A stretch of 64,000 nucleotides of DNA. Origin: Aspidapion aeneum. Taxonomy: Eukaryota > Arthropoda > Insecta > Coleoptera > Brentidae. Position 1 is the first letter of the stretch, and every line of letters starts with the position of its first letter. Of this stretch, positions 56,313-64,000 are shown piece after piece. Under the pieces are notes generated by a model that saw nothing but the letters and a program-made list of their open reading frames with translations, was not told the DNA's origin and did no database searches. The position numbers were made by a program, and so were the translations under genes. Location of the stretch: contig OY755042.1 of assembly GCA_963576565.1 (NCBI GenBank), forward strand, positions 6,348,372 to 6,412,371, given 5' to 3'.

Positions 56313-56514
56313 GACATATTTGGATATATTAATTCAGGGCTATCAAAACGGACGGGCCACAATCCTCCACTTTGTTGACATCACATCCAGGGCTGATTTT
56401 TTTTTATGGTTGCGTCACGACACAGCTGATTGTCTTTAAAATATTAAAGTTGGAATAATGGTTCATGAATATTTGATTTTTAAAAAAATAAAGCTGGTTT
56501 TCAGATTGTTTTTA

Positions 56515-56680
56515 CCAAGGGGTGAACAGCTAACCCAAAGTGTGTACACCGATTGTGAAAATCCACAATCTTTTGCAAAGATTGTGAGGGATTGTGGTAA
56601 GATAGTGAGGGATTCAGAGGGATTGTGTAGGACTGTGCAGCGGTGTAGCGTGCATGACAGGGAGGGGGTTTTGTAGAAAT
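56515..56680. repeat. AGGGGTGAACAGC element, partial, ending in a hAT tip
   Basis: The left end matches that of 57316-57764, followed by GATTGTG words. It stops at 'CAGCGGTGTAGCGTG' (56638), a hAT-family tip followed by a G-run. Confidence 0.6.
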
Positions 56681-56826
56681 GTATTTACTCATAGAAACAT
56701 GTTTATGTGTTATACCTGACATCTTGCCCCAACATTTTAAATTGTCTGGCATTTTTTACTCCGTAAAATCATCCAAAATCGTCTATTGACCATTTATAAT
56801 TGTATTTGTATTGTATTCAAAACTGG

Positions 56827-56885
56827 TGACAGGCCCTACTGGACCTCCATGCACTGCGACCACATATGGATCTATTATGCCCAAG
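56827..56885 (-). repeat. LINE 3' UTR scrap
   Basis: 'CACTGCGACCAC' and 'GGATCTATTATGC' parallel the 3' end of the LINE at 8290-8335 ('CACTGCGACCACCAGTGGGT'). Confidence 0.45.
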
Positions 56886-57315
56886 TACCTACATACTAAG
56901 TTTGACTAAAGTGGCATATTTTTTTTCCACCCAGCACATAAAAAAACTCTGCAGATTACAACAATAAATGATTTAGGCTTAACACTTTGGCTCAAAGATA
57001 TACCACTAAGGCCTCTGCATTATTAGCCATAGCATTTATAATTAGGTTTGTTGTGTCTTCAAATTCAAATTATTTATTTGTCTATTGGAACATTACAGGA
57101 TTAAAAGAATTACATAACAAGTAAATCTATAGACATTGTCAAAAGAAAAACAGGATAACTAAATAAAGTAGTTAATACTAGTAAATTAATGACATAACTA
57201 CAAGTGTGTACCTATAGCACATAACTTAAATATAATTAGAAAAAGTCAAATATAGTTAATTTATATATGTAGGCACTAAACTTCAAATTTAAAGTTGAAT
57301 GTAAATAAGAACAAC

Positions 57316-57764
57316 CAAGGGGTGAACAGCTCTCACAATTGGTGTACACATTTCTCACAATCTGTTCACAATCCTTCACAATCTTTACACAATCTTTCCC
57401 AATCACCCACAATCTGTCACAATCTCTCACAATCCCTCATAATCTCACCACAATCTTCACATCTTTACACAATCCCTCACAATCTTAGCAAAAGATTGTG
57501 GATTTTCACAATCGGCGTACACATTTTGGGGTTAGCTGGTCACCCCTCAGTTAAGTAGCAGGGGGTACCCTCAGGGCGGAAGGGCGACAAACCCCCTGTG
57601 CCCCCCACGCTACGCCACTGGGACTGTGGTAAGATTGTGAAAGATTGGGAGGGATTGTGTTAAGATTGTGACAGATTGTGGGTGATTGGGAGGGATTGTG
57701 TAAAGATTGTGAACAGATTGTGAGAAATGTGTACACCGATTGTGAGAGCTGTTCACCCCTCGGT
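57316..57764. mobile_element. TIR element filled with CACAATC repeats
   Basis: Inverted ends 'AGGGGTGAACAGCTCTCACA' with 'GGTGTACACATTTCTC' extend about 55 bases. The interior is a dense array of 'CACAATCnnT' words that switches strand in the middle. A 62-bp hAT fragment (57559-57620, ending 'CACGCTACGCCACTG') sits at the switch. Confidence 0.7.
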
Positions 57765-58049
57765 AAATACATACATACCTATTTGACAAATGAATTTAAA
57801 GATCAATATCTACTACAAGTAGTATGTAAACCTGGTGCTAATTTTGAAACAATGGTAATGAGGTTGACCCACACTTAAGGTATTTTGAAGACAGTGATTT
57901 TGTGGTAGTATTGGTAGGACATAACACCCAAAAATTTAATAAAAAATTTATATGCAGACTAGCTAATAAATGCTTTAATATAAATCTACTAGTATGTACT
58001 ACTCCAGTAATAGTGAAATATATATTATTATGACAAATATCTCAAGTTT

Positions 58050-58910
58050 TAATAACAACATAAATGTTCTACCATCAAATACAGTTTTAAGATGTTTTTG
58101 TAAAAAATTCTTATTATCTGAATAGAATAGGACTCTGTAGGCTAGCTAAAGAAATAAATGGTACCATAGAGAACTTTTTTGATAATTCAACCAAAAAGTA
58201 TTCCAACCTAATATACATAAATAAAGAAAAAATACCTCGCCAGGTAAATGAAGATGCAACAGATATACAAGTCACTCCAGAGACTGTAATTCTTAGTGAC
58301 GAAGAAGATACTAACATTAAAGAAAGTAAAAACAATAATCTAAATAAGGACATCCTATATTTAAACAGCAGGAGTCTTCCACTGCACAAAGATGATATTT
58401 ACTACACACTAACAAAATTTAATTCAAAAATTATATTGTTAAGCAAAACAAGAGTTACAAATGAAATTGAGGATATAGAAATTCAATTTCAACAGTACAA
58501 CTGTATTAGATGTGACTCTGACACTCGAAGTACAGGAGGTGTAACTATGATGTTAGGGAAGGATTACACTTTTCAATTAAACAGAAAATTGCTGTATCTA
58601 GGAATGTTTGGTGTGTTGTGATATCAATAAATGTGGGAGCTTTGAAGTGGATAATTGGATGTCTTTATCGCCCCTCCTCAGGTTGTACAGCGTCATTTAT
58701 TGAGAAGCCTGAAGATCTGTTTGATGATTTATTGAACAATGAAGAAAGAATCCTTTGAGTAGGTGATATATAGGTGTAAATCTTAACTATTTAAATGAAA
58801 ATGATTTTTATGTTTCTAAATTTAAGTCGAATTTTAAGATACAGGATAAGCCAACTAGGACAGAAAGTCAAATGAGTAATATTGCTTCTCTATCAAATAT
58901 TTGTTGACCT
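58050..58910 (+). pseudogene. LINE endonuclease domain remnant
   Basis: Plus-strand pieces: 'DILYLNSRSLPLHKDDIYY' (about 58350), 'IILLSKTRVTNEIEDIEI', 'NCIRCDSDTRSTGGVTMM', then after a frameshift 'IIGCLYRPSSGCTASF', then 'KIQDKPTRTESQ'. These are the successive blocks of an APE-type endonuclease. Several changes break the frame; the reverse transcriptase part is missing. Confidence 0.7.
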
Positions 58911-59106
58911 CTCTTTTGAAAGACACAATAACACTATCACTATATATACTATATTTGGTCTTATCTATACATACCTTAGCAGAAAAACCCACATTGTTTA
59001 TAAACAAAACTCTTATCCGCTGGATCTTTTGCTGTGAGGTTCCATTCCATTTTAAATTGTGCTTTCAATCAGTCAACTTTAACTATATTTTTTTATTAGA
59101 TACATA

Positions 59107-60059
59107 ATGCCAAGAGGTATCCATTTATCCTTACAAATAAAACAAAAAATCTTGGAAAAGTTAAGACAAGGAGATAAACAATGTAAAATTGGAAAAGATT
59201 TAAATCTAAATAAATCAATAGCTATTTTCAATTTTAACAGAAGAAATACTTTAGAGGCAGCACCCAAGAGTGGAAGAAGATGCAAAACTAGCACTGCTGT
59301 TGACAAAAATTAAAATGCTCTTTGCTAATGTCGCCTTTATGTCTGCACTCTGTATAAAAAAAGAAATTACTGAAGTTTCTGTGTCTGTCAGTATTATAAA
59401 ACGAACACTAAGAGAAGCTGATTTATATGGTAGAAAGTCCACTAAAAAGCCCTTTATATTTAAAAAAAAAATAGAGAGGCTAGGCTTCACTTTGCTAGAG
59501 AACATGTGAATTGGTCTTTTCAAAAATGGAAAACGATATTATTTTCCGATGAAAGTCGTTTTAAACTCTTTAAATCTGATGGAATTTGTTGGTTGAGGCG
59601 ACCTATTAATGAATGTTTCAACACTAAATATACAACACCTACTGTGAAGGGTGGAGGAGGAGGAGGAGGAGTAATAGTTTGGGGGTGTTTTCGGGGTTCG
59701 GCATGGGCCCACTACTGAAAATAGAAGGGATAATGGACCATTTTGTCTATAGGGATATACTAGAAAATAACATGCTTCCATTTGCTGAGGATAACATGAG
59801 TTTGAAATGGACATTCCAACATGACAATGACCCGAAACACACCTCCAAATTAATAAAAGAATGGTTTGTTTCCAATAATAGTCATGTAATGGTTTGGCCA
59901 GCCCAGAGTCCAGATCTCAACCCAATTGAGAAAGAGAAGAAAGAAGTTCAAAACCAGTGGAAGTCTATATCTCAAGATTATATTGATAAGCTTTTACATT
60001 CTATGAAAACTCGATTTCTAGATGACATTAAGAACAAAGGATATGCCACCAGATATTAA
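59107..60059 (+). pseudogene. Tc1-type DD34E transposase
   Basis: N-terminal helix-turn-helix region 'MPRGIHLSLQIKQKILEKLR' (59107), then a linker in other frames. 'TILFSDESRF' holds the first catalytic Asp (59548), 'FQHDNDPKHTS' the second and 'SPDLNPIEKE' the Glu (59928), with 34 residues between the last two. At least three frameshifts occur (near 59290, in the A-run at about 59465, and at about 59700 after a GGA repeat). Length is otherwise the usual 330-340 codons. TIRs not identified. It cuts and pastes at TA in intact relatives. Confidence 0.85.
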
Positions 60060-60229
60060 TTAAAATGATCAAAATATAAATAACTTAATTTTGTTACTTA
60101 GTTGCTCTACATTTGACCCTTAATATTTTTAGAAATTAGCATAAATAGTTCAGAATTGTATGTATTATTATTAGATAATAAACCCCCTAATAATAGTTTA
60201 GTTTTTAATTGTCATTATTTAATTACTTA

Positions 60230-60440
60230 AATCAACGGACGCCGCTGGAGAGTTTGTTATCAGTCTGCCCTTATTGAATTATAGCTTGTTGAAAAGGGAA
60301 TTTTATGGTCTAGAATAAAGTCTATTATAAATTTTTCTCTTAGAAGCTTAGTTTTTAATAAAACTTGAAAAACTCTCAAACTTTCAGTTTTTGGGGTGTT
60401 TGGGGGGGGTCTTGGGAGGTTTTTGCAGCCAGTAGAAAAA
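60230..60440. repeat. Unit of the ACGGACGCC repeat
   Basis: Matches units at 46780-47440 ('GAAAAGGGAATTTTATGGTC', 'CTTTCAGTTTTTGGGG'). Confidence 0.7.
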
Positions 60441-60580
60441 AAACTAATATGATATTTTTTAGTGTCATGTATAAATATATATTTTGAATCTACACTTGTG
60501 TCAATTTGGACTTTACAGCGGCAATTTAAAATTTCGCCGCCGTGTTGGCCGCCATCTTGAATATCTCAGGCCCTGTCAAC

Positions 60581-60604
60581 CACGGATCACCTAACAAATC
60601 CGTG
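60581..60604. mobile_element. 24-bp palindromic insertion with 8-bp duplication
   Basis: 'CACGGATCACC' and 'AACAAATCCGTG' share their ends with the insertion at 20721-20748, with 7-bp perfect outer arms. Flanks are exact 'CTGTCAAC' on both sides (60573-60580, 60605-60612). Confidence 0.75.
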
Positions 60605-60612
60605 CTGTCAAC

Positions 60613-61921
60613 ATTTCGAGGTGGCAACAGGGCAACGATCCTAAACACTTTTAGCCGTAGGCGGCGCCTTGCTTACGTCACTAGTGGACCTCTGCTCAGC
60701 GCGCTTCATTTAATGCACATTGCAATCGTGAGTTTTTCCGGCTTTTTTCTTGCTTATTTGCAAACAAATTTTTTATTCGTGTTAGTAATAATTAATAATT
60801 TCATTTATTCAAAACAAATGATTTGATAAATCAAGAGTTTGCTCTGAGAGCTGAATTTTCCTACCAGACGATATGTTAGAGTTTGTTTTTTAAATAGTTG
60901 AAAGTTTTAGAATAGAAGTAGGATTTTTTCTAAAAGTTTAATCAATTTAAATCATTAGATGTATAATGTATTTTTTTGTTGCGGATATAATAAAATACAC
61001 TTATATTATGTAGTAACAAAAAAAACTAGAAGGCATTTTATTATACAATTTATACAAAATACAAATTAATGAACAATCTTTTTTAATTAAGATGTGTTTT
61101 TCAACCTCTTATGCTTTAAATCAATAGATTTTCAAGTTTTTTTGTCAAATGATTTAGATTGTTTGTGTTATGAGTTGTTTTTCTCCCACCCAGCACCCGT
61201 TTTCACGCCTTCTCCTGTAACATGTTTCTGAAAACTTCTATAGACTAAAAAAACTTAAGAAAAAACTGAAACTAAACTGTCTACAAAATAAATTTTCCAA
61301 AAATCAGTTTAATAAAAGAAGTACGTTTGCGGCATAATTACCAATTTTCTTCAATGTGATTACTTTAATGAGCAAGGAGTTTCCAAAAATGCAAAAAAAA
61401 ATTAAAAATTTGGTTATTATTCTACACTGAAAGAGGGAACACAAAGCTTTTATTTCAAAAATAAATTAATGTGCTTTCTTTATATCAATTCACTTAATTC
61501 ACATTTCTAAAGGTTTATTTGCCTCCTAAATAGTCAACCACGCCGTCAAATTAATGAAAAAACGCAAAAAAACGGAGATAAAAACACCTTAAAATCACTC
61601 GAACTCTCAATACAAACAAAGGAACTGGTCCGCTGGTGACGTAAGCGGCAGTGTTCGTTTCGCTTGAGCGACGCTAACATAGAGTTAAATGGAAATAAGC
61701 AATCCTGTGTGTTTAGAATCGTTGGCAGCAGGGATATTCGGATTCAGCGGGGTCAAAATAGGAGGAATTAACTAATAATTAAATTAATAAAGTCTTGGTT
61801 TGTGTATCTAACAGCCACATGATACTTTGTGCCTAGCTTCTGCAATAAGCAATGCATTTTTTGGCCAATCTTTATTTTTATGATATGAGGTCAACATTGA
61901 GGACATCACACATAATTTTAG
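60613..61921. other. Interval upstream of the B55 exon
   Basis: No ORF of note. GC-rich patches at 60620-60710 and 61620-61670 stand out from the AT-rich surroundings and could be promoter-like or older repeats. 'GATATTCGGATTCAGCGGGG' at 61733 is shared with 48020. A first B55 coding exon of a few codons may be hidden here or further upstream, but it was not identified. Confidence 0.4.
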
Positions 61922-62139
61922 GAAACGCTGACGTGCAATGGTGCTTCTCCCAAGTAAAGGGTACTTTGGACGATGACGTCACTGAGGCGGACATTATCTC
62001 CTGTGTCGAGTTCAATCACGACGGTGAGCTGCTGGCCACCGGAGATAAAGGAGGTCGCGTGGTCATTTTTCAAAGGGATCCAGTTTCAAAGGTCGCTTTG
62101 CCTAGGAGAGGAGACTACAATGTTTATTCTACTTTTCAG
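61922..62139 (+). CDS. tws: PP2A regulatory subunit B55 (twins), internal exon
   Basis: Acceptor 'ATTTTAG' ends at 61921 and donor 'CAG|GTATGT' follows 62139. The 218-base exon (phase 1 in, phase 0 out) encodes '[19 protein letters not shown]' (from 61924) through '[19 protein letters not shown]' and 'RVVIFQRDP' to 'YNVYSTFQ'. This is the N-terminus and first WD40 blade of the B55 family, which directs the PP2A phosphatase to substrates in mitosis and signalling. Highly conserved and unbroken. The remaining exons lie right of the window; the initiator exon is not seen. Confidence 0.93.
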
Positions 62140-62218
62140 GTATGTACTTACGTATCGGGTGGTATTTGTCCGATCCCTATGTGGTTACCGCTACACGAAG
62201 CGCTAATCGTATAGGACT

Positions 62219-62575
62219 TGAACCAAAGCAAGCTAAACCAACAATTTTTTTCAAAAAAAAAACTTTACTTCTTTTGCAGGATCCTAGAGGGTGTGAATCC
62301 GAATCGAACCGAACCAAACCGAACCAAACCAAACCGAACCAAACCTAACCTAACCAAACTAAACTACAACACTGCTAATTAGGTTTGGTTGGGTATGGTT
62401 AGGTTTGGATAGGTTCGGTTTGGTTTGGACAGGTTCGGTTCAGTTTCGTTCGGTTCGGTCTGGTTCGGTTCGGATTCACACCCTCTAGGATCCCGGAAAA
62501 GAAGTCAGGAAAATTTTTTTTTTTTTTAAAATTGTTGGTTATGTTTGCTTTGGTTCGGTTCGGTTAGGTTCAGAA
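62219..62575. repeat. Large GGTTCGG foldback element
   Basis: Arms: 'GAACCAAAGCAAGCTAAACC', 'AACAATTTTTTTC', 'AGGATCCTAGAGGGTGTGAA' on the left and the inverse on the right. Between them are about 180 bases of degenerate GGTTY/RAACC pentamers. It lies in the intron just after the B55 exon. Confidence 0.8.
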
Positions 62576-62716
62576 AGGCCTATCATCTCTAACATTTTGG
62601 CAAATCAACTGAATGCTAATAGTCATTGAGATAATCAATAACTTATTATTTAATAAAAGTTATTTAACTTTGTAAGGCGTTTTATTAATTAAGTAAATTG
62701 TACGAACTGTAATCAT

Positions 62717-63197
62717 AATAAATTGGTAAAAAATTTAAAAAAAAAGTCACAAGCTTTTATAAAATGCACTAAAAATAATTTTGTAACATTTTAATATTAT
62801 CATAATAATAAAAGCGATGGCCGACTGATGGAAATTTTGACGATGTTAGCACGATAAGATATCCGTATCAATTAAATATCACTATTTGCAAGAATCAATC
62901 TAGCAGAAAAATGCAGAGGTACCAAACCCACCCAACCCGACCCAAGATACCCCAGCATTTCTTTGACATAGGTATGGCAATGGCATAGCATTGCGGCACA
63001 TCAAACATATTTTTGATCACCTGCTATGTTGAATATTCTTTAAGTGTTTAGATCACAAATTTAGATTAAGTTATGCTTTGATTTGCGGCCATCGCTTTTA
63101 TTATTATGATAATATTAGAATGTTACAAAATTATTTTTTAATTTTTAGTGCAATTTATAAAAGCTTGTGACTTAATTTTTTTTTTTACCAATTTATT
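62717..63197. mobile_element. Foldback element with about 110-bp arms (481 bp)
   Basis: Arms from 'AATAAATTGGTAAAAAA' through 'GTCACAAGCTTTTATAAA' to 'AATAAAAGCGATGGCCG' recur in inverse at 63085-63197. The loop is about 260 bases. No transposase. Confidence 0.8.
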
Positions 63198-63299
63198 TTC
63201 TACTTTTTAGTCTCAGCTATCTACTCTATTAAATTAAAATATTTGTTCAATAACAGAACAGAAGAGTTTATTCTAGATTATAATGAAATCGCTGATCGT

Positions 63300-64000
63300 G
63301 AGTTGTTTGGAAACTCATTTTTCTAATGGGGGAAAGAGAGGGTGGGGGTAGAGGTAGAAATATATTTTTTGTTTGGGCTGTATTGCCATCGGACCTTTAT
63401 GCATATACCAAATTTTATAAAAGTCATTTGAAGTGAAGTGTGTTAAAAACGCATTTTTTATGGAAGGGGGTGGGGGGTAGGGTGGGAGGACAATTTTTCA
63501 TTATTGTTGTATTGTTTTCAGACCACTATATGTATACCAAATTTCATCCAAATCGGATAATGGGAAGTGTGTCAAAAACGCATTTTTCTATAGATGGGGG
63601 TGGGGGTAGGAGTGGTAGGATTTTTTTTTCAATGTTGTATTGTCGTCGGACCACTATATGTATACCAAATTTCATCCAAATTGGATAATGGGAAGGGTGT
63701 CAAAAACGCATTTTCTATGGAAGGGGGTGGGGGAGGGGTGGGAGGATATTTTTTTTGTAATGTATTGTCATCGGACCACTATGTGAATATCAAATTTCAT
63801 CCAAATCGGATAATGGGAAGTGTGTCAAAAACTCATTTTTCTATAAAAGGGGTGGGGGTAGGGGTGGGAGGATATTTTTTTCATAATAATGTATTGTCAT
63901 CGGATCACTATATGTATACCAAATTTCATCCAAATCGGATAAAGGGAAGTATGTCAAAAACAAATTTTTCTATGGAAGGGGGTGGGGGTAGGGGTGGGAG
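63300..64000. repeat. 128-bp tandem array, cut by window end
   Basis: Five units; 'ACCAAATTTCATCCAAATCG' or its variants start at 63407, 63536, 63664, 63789 and 63918. Each has a G-rich stretch 'AAGGGGGTGGGGGTAGGG'. Probably intronic to B55. Confidence 0.9.

Noticed and set aside
59270..59718. Glycine-run protein in the Tc1 region as a separate gene
   Set aside because: The GGA repeat lies within the transposase and marks a frameshift, not a new gene.

Overview
This is repeat-dominated nuclear DNA of an animal, almost certainly an insect. It is AT-rich, its genes are interrupted by GT-AG introns, and it carries coding exons of three conserved host genes. Those are the first coding exon of a full-size-subfamily-G ABC transporter (minus strand, left edge), the complete two-exon MIC10/MINOS1 mitochondrial gene (minus strand, exons at 52577-52667 and 44897-45042), and one early exon of the PP2A B55 (twins) regulatory subunit (plus strand, 61922-62139). 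The densovirus-like insert and the transposon repertoire (Tc1/mariner, hAT, PIF/Harbinger, Crypton, Penelope-like and non-LTR elements) fit an insect such as a beetle or a bug. The order cannot be fixed from sequence alone. Apart from these exons the window is a stack of mobile elements, most of them dead.

Layout. 0-10.6 kb: ABCG exon, then two copies of one dispersed element (from 1.2 kb and 6.5 kb). Comparing the copies exposes four later insertions: a TA-flanked element, a PIF-like element, a hAT MITE and a 5'-truncated LINE with an RNase H domain. A PIF/Harbinger element follows. 12.2-14.1 kb: a Crypton-type tyrosine recombinase element with an intron and unusual hairpin ends. 15.5-17.2 kb: an element with 30-bp TIRs and 8-bp target duplications, carrying further elements inside. 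17.5-27.6 kb: a composite repeat (142-bp tandem array plus long foldback) present twice, two near-identical internally deleted hAT elements, a tail-only Penelope-like insertion and several MITEs. 28.1-29.8 kb: minisatellite built on the word ACAAAATAGCGC. 30.2-33.4 kb: inverted copy of the element seen at 18-19 kb, and hAT MITEs. 33.6-35.2 kb: apparent endogenous densovirus left end with hairpin terminus, TATA box, NS3-like ORF and overlapping NS1/NS2-like frames. 35.4-40.4 kb: chain of six direct and inverted copies of a repeat with hairpins at both ends. 41.4-42.8 kb: long-TIR element containing a Penelope-like GIY-YIG fragment. 44.9-52.7 kb: MIC10, whose 7.5-kb intron is filled with tandem repeats and stacked LINE remnants. 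54-60 kb: broken transposon genes including a LINE endonuclease and a Tc1 transposase. 61.9 kb to the end: B55 exon, two foldback elements and a 128-bp tandem array.

The host genes do not form a functional cluster. The mobile elements are related as layers of insertion, and many insertion events can be read precisely because target-site duplications, and often paralogous empty sites, lie in the same window. The most notable observations are a set of ultrashort (24-44 bp) palindromic insertions flanked by transposon-like target duplications, the densovirus end with two overlapping open frames, three Penelope-like insertions that all begin with an inverted copy of their own 3' tail, and the inverted/hairpin ends of the Crypton.
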